Assembly (NCBI GenBank): GCA_023445955.1
Contig: JAEXJH010000165.1
Span: 1-22,670, forward strand
Reading direction: 5' to 3'
Source of the DNA: Pseudomonadota bacterium
GTDB taxonomy: Bacteria; Pseudomonadota; Alphaproteobacteria; Caulobacterales; Caulobacteraceae
Length of the DNA stretch: 22,670 bases
How positions within the stretch are numbered: the stretch's first letter is position 1; each line of letters starts with the position of its first letter. The notes under the pieces were generated by a model, which worked only from the letters and a program-made list of their open reading frames with translations, had not been told where the DNA came from and made no database searches. Both the position numbers and the translations under genes were made by a program. Shown here piece by piece: positions 16,171-22,670 of the stretch.

Positions 16171-16207
16171 GAGTTCTCTCCAGCTCCGCCATTCCAGGGC
16201 CGCAAGC

Positions 16208-16402
16208 ATGATCGACCTCAACGCCGCCACGGCTGAAGACCTGGACGTGATAGCGCCGCTGAAGGGCCATGGTTTCGAGATCGTGCGGTACCGCGAGGAG
16301 CGCGGCCGCTTCACCAGTCTTCGGCAGCTGGACGAGGTCCCAGGTCTGGCCGGCAAGACGGCGGGCGTGGAGCGCTATCTTCAGGTCGCAGCGCTGGACT
16401 AG
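16208..16402 (+). CDS. Small ComEA-like helix-hairpin-helix protein
   Basis: The 64-residue protein consists almost entirely of one ComEA-type helix-hairpin-helix unit: IDLNAATAEDLDVIAPLKGHGFEIVRYREERGRFTSLRQLDEVPGLAGKTAG. The pattern 'DLN-A-A..L', 'I--YRE--G-F-S---L--V-GL' is that of DNA-binding ComEA repeats, although the first hairpin (APLKGHG) lacks the usual GIG. There is no signal peptide or membrane anchor, unlike ComEA itself, so it is probably a cytoplasmic DNA-associated protein. The ATG at 16208 is preferred; a TTG at 16163 would add 15 residues without family similarity. It diverges from the phytochrome kinase gene and ends just before a strong hairpin. Confidence 0.75.
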   Translation: MIDLNAATAEDLDVIAPLKGHGFEIVRYREERGRFTSLRQLDEVPGLAGKTAGVERYLQVAALD

Positions 16403-16431
16403 CGACCCCTATCCGCCAATGACCAGAGCGC

Positions 16432-16460
16432 CTGCGCAGTCCCGCCGCGAGACTGCGCAG
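16432..16460. terminator. Terminator-like hairpin between convergent genes
   Basis: CTGCGCAGTC (16432-16441), a 9-nt loop and GACTGCGCAG (16451-16460) form a perfect 10-bp stem. TTATTCCTGATTT follows on the plus strand. It separates the helix-hairpin-helix gene from the yqeY-like gene. Confidence 0.65.
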
Positions 16461-16471
16461 TTATTCCTGAT

Positions 16472-16945
16472 TTAAGTCTTGGCCAACGCGCTGGCGGTCT
16501 TGCCGTCATATTGACCGCCGAAGCTGGTCTTCAGGTAGGCCATGATCGCCCCGACGTTGGCGCCGGGGTTCTTGGCCCGGAAGTCGTCGATGGCCTCGCG
16601 CAGTTCCGAGTCCGTCATCTGCTTTGGGCCATACGAAGACAGGATCGCCAGTTCGGTTTCAGCCGCCTTGGTCCGCTCGTCCACCTTCGACGCATCGCCG
16701 CCGGCTTCGATCAGGCGCGCGCGTTCGGTCGCGAGGTTTTCCAGCGTCAGCTTGGTGTTCTTCAGGAACTTCGCGACGGTTGCGACAACCTTTTCGTCCG
16801 TGACTTCCGTCACGCCGCGCTTGAATTCTTCGGTCGTGATCTGCGTCGCTTCGCCGATCAGTGTGGTCAGCACGTCAGCCTTCAGACGGTCGTTCGCCTT
16901 GCGCGCCGCGAGTTGGTCTACTTTGAGCTCGTCGAGCAAAGCCAT
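16472..16945 (-). CDS. GatB/YqeY-domain protein
   Basis: The 157-residue protein resembles the YqeY family, a stand-alone version of the tail domain of GatB that helps GatCAB bind tRNA. It is mostly helical: an N-terminal half (LLDELKVDQLAARKANDRLKADVLTTLIGEA, VTDEKVVATVAKFLKNTKLTLENLATERARLIEAG) and a C-terminal YqeY-like half (ETELAILSSYGPKQMTDSELREAIDDF, NPGANVGAIMAYLKTSFGGQYDGKTASALAK). AAAGGA lies 7 nt before the ATG. The N-terminal half, with TTLIGEATQI and the spaced EKVVATVAKFLKN, departs from the usual bacterial YqeY opening and recalls variants carried by some phages. A second, acquired copy is possible. Its exact role is not known. Confidence 0.8.
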   Translation of the reverse strand: MALLDELKVDQLAARKANDRLKADVLTTLIGEATQITTEEFKRGVTEVTDEKVVATVAKFLKNTKLTLENLATERARLIEAGGDASKVDERTKAAETELAILSSYGPKQMTDSELREAIDDFRAKNPGANVGAIMAYLKTSFGGQYDGKTASALAKT

Positions 16946-17039
16946 GTCGTCGTCCTTTCAGGTCACGCTATCCGATAGGGCTACAGTGGGTGGTCATCGC
17001 AGCTCTTCAAGAGCATGACGAGAGAGCCATCCGGGCAGA

Positions 17040-17064
17040 ATCCCCGCCCTGCTAGCGCGGGGAT
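17040..17064. other. Inverted repeat downstream of the transporter gene
   Basis: ATCCCCGC (17040-17047), a 9-nt loop and GCGGGGAT (17057-17064). It could end the minus-strand two-partner secretion transcript, but no T-run follows in that direction; on the plus strand CTTCTATAT follows. The rest of the gap 16946-17161 shows only a small inverted repeat (GCTCTT-C-AAGAGC, 17002-17014) and nothing I recognise. Confidence 0.35.
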
Positions 17065-17161
17065 CTTCTATATCTCGGATACGCCAGGGGCGCATGGCTG
17101 AACGCAGGTCGCGCGACGAGGTCGCGCTGGAAGGCGTTTCCGCGCTCGTCTGCGGTGGATC

Positions 17162-18931
17162 TTAGTAAGCGACCTGAAGTCGAAACAGCAGGCGGGAGCC
17201 GCTTTCGCTGCCGACATCCTGCTTCAGGGGCACGGCATAGGCCACGTTCAGCGCCACGAGGGAGCCCCAGCGGAGGGCCGCGCCCAGCCCGACGCTGCTG
17301 AGCGTCTCGGACGCGCCGGGCGATCCCGCCGATCCGACCGTGTGCAGCCTCGCCGCGTCGTGGAACACAAAAGCGTCGACGGTGACGTCTCGGGGCGTTG
17401 GCAGCTTTATGGACGGCGCGTGCAGCTCATTGCTCAGCACGACGCCGCTATCGCCGAACGCCGCGGATTCAGGATAGCCGCGCCCGGCATAGGCGCCCGT
17501 GCCGGCGATCTGCTCGCTGCCCAGCAGCGGGACGCTGCTGTACTGCATGTTGACGCGGACATCCCAGGTCAGGTCGGCCGGCAGGCGCTGGGTGTATTCG
17601 CCGTCCAGCCGGACATAGGCGTAGCGGGCGGGCGCATTGGGGCGCGATCCGTCGAAGGCCGCGTCGCGATTGTACTTCGAAAAGCCCCCGGGACTGAGCA
17701 CCAGCTGGGGCGACAGGTAGATCGTGTCGCTCGAGGTCTCGCGCGACAGCGTGTAGCTCAGGGTGACCTCGGCGACGTGGGTCTTGTTCTGCGTGACCGG
17801 GATCGACACGAAGTTGATGTTGTTGTCCGAGTACTTGAAGTCGAGACCGAGGCCGAAGCCTTGCTCGATCGCCGCCTGGGGCGTCCGGCGCGTGGCCAAC
17901 GGAACACGGTACAGACCGCCGACCTGCCAGCTCTTGCCGGTCTGGTCGAACAGCGGGCCAAGGTCCGGCGTGATCTTCGACCAGGCCGCCGACAGCGACA
18001 GAGAGTTCCGCCAGGGCAGGTCGGCCTGGTAGCTGCCGGAGTGGGTGATGCTGCGCTTGCGCGAGGGATCGACGCGATACTGGTAGGAAAGCTGGTCGCC
18101 GCGCCCGAAGGCGTTGCCCCAGTTGAAGCCCGCGAAGAGGCGCTGGTCGTCGGTGTTCACCGTCCCGGCGTTGTCGGCCCCCGCGAAGACTCGGAACGGG
18201 CGCCGTTCACGCACGCGCAGCGACAGCCGGGTGGTGTCGGGCGACGCTCCCGGTTCGGCCGCGAGCGTGGCGTTGCGGAAGGGGTTGCGGTTGATCCAGT
18301 CGATGTCCTCCTGCAGCTGCGCGCTGTCCGGCGTCGCGCCGGGCTGCTGGCGGATCCATCGAAGATAGGAGCGGGAACTGAAGTAGTGCGCGCCCAGCAC
18401 GGTCAGCGGGCCCTCGGTCAGCGCCGGGCGCACCACGATGCGCACAACGCCGTCGGTGAGATCCTGCGGCGGGATCCAGACCGAGACGAAAGGCGCGCCC
18501 AGGCGGCGCAGGCGGCGCGAGACGCCCTCGGTCAGGCCGCGCAGGCTGGCGAGCGAGGCGGGCTGGCCGATGGCTTGTTTCAGGTCGTCGGTGAATTCGG
18601 CCGACCCCACCAACGGCACGGCCGAAGCGTCGACGCCCGTGGCGAGGCGCGACAACGAGGACGGGCTGGCGTCGGGGACAATGACGACGCCCTTGAGCGT
18701 GGCCAGCACGGCCGTATCCGACGCCGGAGCGACCGAGGGGCCGGGTTGGGCGACGGTTCCCGCGGTCGGGACCGGCGGGACGGCGGGCGGCGCGGTGTTG
18801 CGCAGGTCCTGGGCATGGCCCGGCAGGGCCGACAGCGCCAGGGCTGACAGGCCGCCGATCATGACAAATCCACGGCGTCGCGAGACTCTGGCAAAGGACA
18901 GATGACCGTCCCGGAAAAGGCAGGTCATCAT
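17162..18931 (-). CDS. ShlB/FhaC-type two-partner secretion outer-membrane transporter (TpsB)
   Basis: The 589-residue protein fits the TpsB layout. It has a signal peptide (residues 1-40, ending LPGHA) and a proline-rich linker (46-70). Two POTRA-like periplasmic domains follow (about 75-150 and 170-240, including TVLGAHYFSSRSYLRWIRQQPG and INRNPFRNATLAAEPGASPDTTRLSLRVRERRPFRVFAGADNAG). A 16-strand-type beta barrel starts near 245 and ends in LLFRLQVAY with a C-terminal aromatic. An RGY motif near residue 485 (AGRGYPE) corresponds to the conserved loop-6 VRGY tip. It would export the adjacent exoprotein across the outer membrane. Its ATG overlaps the exoprotein stop (ATGA, 4 nt), so translation is coupled. 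A second ATG follows immediately. Possible inner starts nearer the signal core (for example Met24) exist. Confidence 0.93.
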   Translation of the reverse strand: MMTCLFRDGHLSFARVSRRRGFVMIGGLSALALSALPGHAQDLRNTAPPAVPPVPTAGTVAQPGPSVAPASDTAVLATLKGVVIVPDASPSSLSRLATGVDASAVPLVGSAEFTDDLKQAIGQPASLASLRGLTEGVSRRLRRLGAPFVSVWIPPQDLTDGVVRIVVRPALTEGPLTVLGAHYFSSRSYLRWIRQQPGATPDSAQLQEDIDWINRNPFRNATLAAEPGASPDTTRLSLRVRERRPFRVFAGADNAGTVNTDDQRLFAGFNWGNAFGRGDQLSYQYRVDPSRKRSITHSGSYQADLPWRNSLSLSAAWSKITPDLGPLFDQTGKSWQVGGLYRVPLATRRTPQAAIEQGFGLGLDFKYSDNNINFVSIPVTQNKTHVAEVTLSYTLSRETSSDTIYLSPQLVLSPGGFSKYNRDAAFDGSRPNAPARYAYVRLDGEYTQRLPADLTWDVRVNMQYSSVPLLGSEQIAGTGAYAGRGYPESAAFGDSGVVLSNELHAPSIKLPTPRDVTVDAFVFHDAARLHTVGSAGSPGASETLSSVGLGAALRWGSLVALNVAYAVPLKQDVGSESGSRLLFRLQVAY

Positions 18932-21900
18932 TTCGGAAGGTTCCCGATGCTCTGGACCATCATCGACGACAGGGCGGTGATCATCTGCATCGCGTTGTCG
19001 GGGTTGTTCATCTCGAACCCCTGCAAGGACGTCAGCGGCTTGTTGGCGGCCTTGTAGGCGATGTAGCGGTCGTAGTTCTTGGTGGTCTCAACGATCTGGA
19101 CGGCTTCGGCCACGCCGATGGCGGCGGCGACGGCGGCGACGGCGCCGATGGGGCCCGCTCCGGCGATGAACCCGAAGTTGCCGAAGTAGGTCAGGGCGGC
19201 CGACCCGGCGACGCCTGGCAGCATGGTCACGGCCACTGTCGCGCCCACGATGACGGCAGGCGCGATGACCGCGCCGGCGATCGTCGCCGTTTTCGTGACC
19301 TGAGAGGAGGCGACCTCGACGGCGGCGCTGCCGACGATGTCCGGGATCTTCGGCGCCGAAGCGACCCTGACGATGCCGCGCTCTTCGCTGATGGCCATGA
19401 TGGCGTTGTATTTCTCATCCACAGCGGCGACGGTCTTCGCGCGCTGCTCGTTGATGAGATTGACCAGTACGGCTTGAGCGCCCGGAGAGAGCGCGCCGCT
19501 CTGAGCGTCCTTCACCAACTGAAGGGTCATCAGCGGCGCGAACTGGGCGACCATGGACTTGTCACCGGCGATCAGCTTCTGGCGCAGGCCTTCGAGGCTG
19601 GGCATGGCCTGCATTTTGGCGCGCACCTTCCCCGCCTCTACTTGCGCGCTGGCGAGCAGGGCCTGATAGTTTGCGGGAATAGGCCTTGCGGCCTTGAGCG
19701 CGGCGATCTCGGCCTCGAGCTGGGCCAGCTCTTGAGCATAGGCCTGGTAGCTGCTCTCGTTGGCGTTGACGGTGGCCAGATATTCCCTGAACTCGACCGG
19801 CGTGTCGTTCAGGAGCGCCCGAGCGGCGTCGCCCACCGGGCCTTCCTTGTGGGACTGAGCAAACAGGTCCTTGAGCGCGTCGGCCAGCGCGTTGCTGTTG
19901 GGGAACGCATCATTGACGAGATAGCCCAACGGCGGGATCTGGCCCGGGATGTACGTGTATTCGGGCTTCAGGTTGAGCGAGGTGCTAGAGACTTCGATCT
20001 CGACCTGCTGGGTCGGCGGGGCGACGTTCCTGTTGATGTAGGTTTCCTGGGTCTGCAGGTCGTTGGCCTTTGCGACGCCGGGTTTGGAAACCGGATCGTA
20101 GTAGCGCAGCACGTCGTCGAGGCTGGATCCGGCGGCCGGCTGGACGAAGGCGTAGGTGACATAGACGCCGAACCCCTCGCCACGCGTGCCGTCCGATGAC
20201 GTCACGACGCCGAACTGCGGGCCGCCGGGCAGTGGCGCGTCGGCGCTCACTAACGAAAGCCGGCCGTTTACGTAACGCTGAACGGTGAAGGGCTCGATGA
20301 CGCCCAGATAGGTTTCCTGGAGCCGCGCCTTGAGCGCGGCGTAGTTGCCGATGATGAAGATCTGGCGGCGCTGGATGTCGACAGCGGACGGGGCGGCCAG
20401 CGTCGCGGTGTAATTGTCGCCCACCGACGCGCTGGTCAGCGTGATCGCGTAGCGGCCCGGCGCCGCATAGGCGCCGCTGGCGGCCGTGGTCAGCGCCACA
20501 TTGCCCGCCGTCGCGGCGTTGTCCCAAGGCATGAGCCCGCCCAGCGTATAGCTCAGGGGCTGCAGGTCATCGCCCCAGTTCATGGAGACCGAGGGCGCGA
20601 AGACCGTGATCGGCGCGCGCGTGATCCGTAGCCTGCCCGGGGTCAAGGTCACGGCGTAGTTGGACAGCCGCTGGAACACGTCGCCATACGGATTGGCGGC
20701 CAGGGTGATGGCGTAGTCGCCCACGGTCGAGCGCTGTGTGGCGGTGGTCGAGGCGACCCAATAGCGCGCGGCCTCGCCGGCGTCCCAGCTGGTCGCGCCC
20801 TGGACGGACACCGGGAGCAGGGGATTGTCGCCGCCATAGGTGCGCGAGATGTTGGCGGCGCTGACGAGCAACGGGCGCGGGGCTATGGTCAGTACGCCGG
20901 CATAGAAGGTCGGCTGGTAGTTCTGGAAGCTGGTCACCGCGCCGGCCGAGATGACGTAGGCGCCGACGGGCGAGTACAGGTCGGCGGTGCTGACCGGATG
21001 CAGGCCAGGCAGCGCGGTCTCGCCGTTCTTCAGGCCGTCATAGATGACGGTGAACGCCGGGTCGCTGTCCCCGTAGTAGCGGGTCACCGCGTCGAGGCGG
21101 ACGGCGACGGGGGCCTTGGTGATGGTCAGCGCGCCCGTCCCGGCCACCAAGGTGTAGTTGGTCGCTTCGCCGGTCGGGGTGATCGCGTAGCTGCCGACAT
21201 TCGAGGTTCTCGTGGCCGCGCTGGTCAGCGCCAGGTTCGGCGCCGAGGCGAGGGTGTCGCCGTTGCGCCAGCCGGTGATCGACGCGATGCTGAAGGTGGA
21301 ATTGGCGTCGCCATAGACGCGGGTCGCGTTGTTGGCGTTGATGGTCAGCGTGGCCTTCTCGATCGTCAGCGCGCCGACGTCGCCGAGGGTCACCAGATAG
21401 TTCGGATTGCTCGCGCCGCTGACATTGACGGCGTAGGCGCCGACCGAGGACGCGGTCGTGGCCGCTGTTGTGAACATCAGGTTCGGGAAGGCGTCGGCGA
21501 CCGTGTCGCCGTTATAGGTCCCGAACAGCGTGGCCAGGGCGCGGAAGTCGGGATTGGCGTCGCCATAGATCCGCGAGGTCCCCGCCAGCGCCAGGGTGAC
21601 GGGCGCGGGGTTGATGGTCAGGACGCCCGGATTGACCGTGTAGGCGTAGTTGGTGCTGCCCGTGCCGAGCCAGGTGGCGCCGATGCTGTAATTGCCGACG
21701 CCGGAGGCGCGGGTGGCGCTGGTCGACAGCCTCCAGCCGTCCAGGATGCTCTGCGCGGTGTCGCCGGCCTTCAGGCCCGAGACCCGGGCCGTCAGGGCGG
21801 GGTTGAAGTCGCCGTAGAACCGGCTGGCGTTGGCGATATCCAGGGTCAGCGGCGCGGCGGTGACCGTCAGCATGGCGGGCGCGAACAGGAAGTCATAGGT

Positions 21901-22670
21901 GCTGGAGGTGAGCGTCCCCTGGGCGATGTTGATGGCGTACGCGCCGACGCCCGAAGCTTGGGTGGCCGATGTGGTGAGCAGGGGCGCGCCGCTCACCACG
22001 CTCGCCAGGACGTCACCGGCCTGCAGCCCGCTGACGCTGTAGGTCAGCAGCGGGTTGGCGTCGCCGTACTGGCGCGAAAGGTTGTTCGCGCGATAGGTCA
22101 GCTCGGGCACGACCGCCGACTGCCTGAACAGGAAGCGGCTGACGGTGTCGCTGGAATAGTCCGAGGGCGGGTTCCCGGCGTAGGTGCGGCTGTACTGCGA
22201 TGTCGCGTTCAACCCGCCCTTGTCGGTTCCCGCCCGCGTGCCCGCATAGATCAGGTAGCGCAGGTTGCCGCCGAAGACGCTGCCGCCGGCCGCGTTGATG
22301 AACTCGCCGCCGGTGGAGGCGAGCACCACGTCGGTCACGTAGCCGGCGCCGCTGGAAATGGAGAACGCGCTTCCAGCCTCCAGGGTCAGGTTGCCCGGCG
22401 TGACGATGGAGACATTGAGGCTGTTGCTGTTGGTCGAATTGAGACGCACGCTCAGGTCGCCGGCGCCATCGACGATGGAGACCCCGCCCATGTCGCCGAC
22501 GCCGGTGGTGCGAAAAGCGCCGATGGCGTTCTGGCTATTGTCGGCCGTCAGGCCGGTCGAGCCGCCGGCCAGGTCCAGTTCCAACGTGTCGACGTGCAGC
22601 GTCCCGTCCGCCTGGAAGCTATCGCTGGCGATCGGCGTCCGCAGCGTATAGCCGGTCGGCAGGCTGCTGG
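18928..22670 (-). CDS. Filamentous-haemagglutinin-like TpsA exoprotein with MBG/YDG repeats (N-terminus beyond window)
   Basis: The frame is open from the right edge to a TGA at 18928, at least 1246 residues, and carries neither start nor TPS secretion domain within the window. The first part (22670 to about 22110) is haemagglutinin-like beta-helix sequence (GNLTLEAGSAFSISSG, VVLASTGGEFINAAGGSVFGGNLRYLIYAG). Seven MBG/YDG-type repeats follow (about 22104-20360). After them is a region with RRQIFIIGNYAALKARLQETYLGVIEP. A long helical, Ala/Glu/Gln-rich stretch follows (about 19760-19570; YAQELAQLEAEIAALKAAR). Near the end is a hydrophobic Gly/Ala/Val region (about 19296-19087), and the protein finishes at GNLPK. 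I see no cysteine in the visible part. The protein should be secreted by the TpsB partner and act in adhesion or aggregation; the C-terminal region has no function I recognise. Confidence 0.9.
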   Translation of the reverse strand, partial: SSLPTGYTLRTPIASDSFQADGTLHVDTLELDLAGGSTGLTADNSQNAIGAFRTTGVGDMGGVSIVDGAGDLSVRLNSTNSNSLNVSIVTPGNLTLEAGSAFSISSGAGYVTDVVLASTGGEFINAAGGSVFGGNLRYLIYAGTRAGTDKGGLNATSQYSRTYAGNPPSDYSSDTVSRFLFRQSAVVPELTYRANNLSRQYGDANPLLTYSVSGLQAGDVLASVVSGAPLLTTSATQASGVGAYAINIAQGTLTSSTYDFLFAPAMLTVTAAPLTLDIANASRFYGDFNPALTARVSGLKAGDTAQSILDGWRLSTSATRASGVGNYSIGATWLGTGSTNYAYTVNPGVLTINPAPVTLALAGTSRIYGDANPDFRALATLFGTYNGDTVADAFPNLMFTTAATTASSVGAYAVNVSGASNPNYLVTLGDVGALTIEKATLTINANNATRVYGDANSTFSIASITGWRNGDTLASAPNLALTSAATRTSNVGSYAITPTGEATNYTLVAGTGALTITKAPVAVRLDAVTRYYGDSDPAFTVIYDGLKNGETALPGLHPVSTADLYSPVGAYVISAGAVTSFQNYQPTFYAGVLTIAPRPLLVSAANISRTYGGDNPLLPVSVQGATSWDAGEAARYWVASTTATQRSTVGDYAITLAANPYGDVFQRLSNYAVTLTPGRLRITRAPITVFAPSVSMNWGDDLQPLSYTLGGLMPWDNAATAGNVALTTAASGAYAAPGRYAITLTSASVGDNYTATLAAPSAVDIQRRQIFIIGNYAALKARLQETYLGVIEPFTVQRYVNGRLSLVSADAPLPGGPQFGVVTSSDGTRGEGFGVYVTYAFVQPAAGSSLDDVLRYYDPVSKPGVAKANDLQTQETYINRNVAPPTQQVEIEVSSTSLNLKPEYTYIPGQIPPLGYLVNDAFPNSNALADALKDLFAQSHKEGPVGDAARALLNDTPVEFREYLATVNANESSYQAYAQELAQLEAEIAALKAARPIPANYQALLASAQVEAGKVRAKMQAMPSLEGLRQKLIAGDKSMVAQFAPLMTLQLVKDAQSGALSPGAQAVLVNLINEQRAKTVAAVDEKYNAIMAISEERGIVRVASAPKIPDIVGSAAVEVASSQVTKTATIAGAVIAPAVIVGATVAVTMLPGVAGSAALTYFGNFGFIAGAGPIGAVAAVAAAIGVAEAVQIVETTKNYDRYIAYKAANKPLTSLQGFEMNNPDNAMQMITALSSMMVQSIGNLPK
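20360..22104 (-). repeat. Seven tandem MBG/YDG-type protein repeats (80-85 residues each)
   Basis: Each unit begins with a strand ending in (R)-x-YGD-x-NP, for example RQYGDANP, RFYGDFNP, RIYGDANP, RVYGDANS, RYYGDSDP and RTYGGDNP. Each unit ends with VG-x-YAI, then NY and a strand such as VLTI. YGD codons lie at 22060-22068, 21808-21816, 21559-21567, 21307-21315, 21067-21075 and 20827-20838, spaced 240-252 bp. The seventh (NWGDD near 20570) is degenerate. These domains are known from bacterial surface adhesins. Confidence 0.88.

Noticed and set aside
16946..17161. Possible tRNA or small RNA in the gap before the transporter end
   Set aside because: Only short inverted repeats are present (17002-17014 and 17040-17064); no cloverleaf, T-loop sequence or CCA end could be found.
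17094..17165. 23-codon open frame (MAERRSRDEVALEG...) with AGGGG upstream
   Set aside because: It is too short and without similarity, its ribosome-site spacing is poor, and it overlaps the end of the transporter gene; chance is more likely.
17342..18847. 501-residue open frame antisense to the TpsB transporter
   Set aside because: It is a GC-rich shadow frame with no signal, domain or credible start, opposite a well-supported transporter.
20360..22104. Regularly spaced DNA repeats that might suggest a CRISPR array
   Set aside because: Spacing is 240-252 bp, units are imperfect and fully coding in one frame; they are protein-domain repeats.

Overview
The window reads as chromosomal DNA of a high-GC alphaproteobacterium, most likely Caulobacter or a close relative. 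The signs are the very high G+C with GC-rich third codon positions, a TonB-dependent receptor of the 'Caulobacter type' with an STN domain, an HWE-family phytochrome kinase, and several promoters of the alphaproteobacterial general-stress (EcfG/SigT) type. I see no tRNA, rRNA, insertion sequence, integrase or CRISPR array. Both ends cut through a gene.

Region 1 (1-7684) is a nutrient-uptake locus. A TonB-dependent receptor (minus strand, C-terminus outside the window) diverges from a FecI-like ECF sigma gene. The sigma gene overlaps a FecR-like anti-sigma gene, and these are followed by a 1021-residue STN-containing TonB-dependent receptor and a secreted pectin methylesterase. This is a complete cell-surface signalling set: receptor, FecR, FecI, then receptor promoter. 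A bipartite motif, TGACGGAAA-N12-GCATCG, occurs upstream of both the sigma gene and the large receptor and is a good candidate for the promoter read by this sigma factor. In the receptor copy it overlaps a perfect 16-bp palindrome. The pectinesterase suggests that the transported ligand is derived from pectin.

Region 2 (about 7700-16100) looks like a general-stress-response neighbourhood. A large-subunit KatE-type catalase, a pyridoxamine-phosphate-oxidase-like stress protein followed by an FAD oxidoreductase, a CsbD-like membrane-anchored stress protein, and a bacteriophytochrome HWE histidine kinase with a receiver domain are each preceded by a GGAAC-N16-CGTT-like element. The element is exact for the kinase and has one substitution in each of the other three. 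Light sensing and the general stress response are therefore probably linked here. A luciferase-like flavin monooxygenase lies between the CsbD gene and the kinase. A very small helix-hairpin-helix protein diverges from the kinase.

Region 3 (16470-22670) holds a YqeY-domain protein and then a two-partner secretion pair on the minus strand: a very large exoprotein (N-terminus outside the window) with seven tandem MBG/YDG-type repeats and an unusual alpha-helical, hydrophobic C-terminal region, overlapping by 4 nt its ShlB/FhaC-type outer-membrane transporter.

Convergent or tandem gene ends are separated by strong GC-rich hairpins after the large receptor, between the catalase and oxidoreductase genes, between the csbD-like and flavin-monooxygenase genes, and between the HhH and yqeY-like genes. 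No stretch over 300 bp lacks a gene. All assignments rest on reading motifs and architecture in the sequence; no database search was run.
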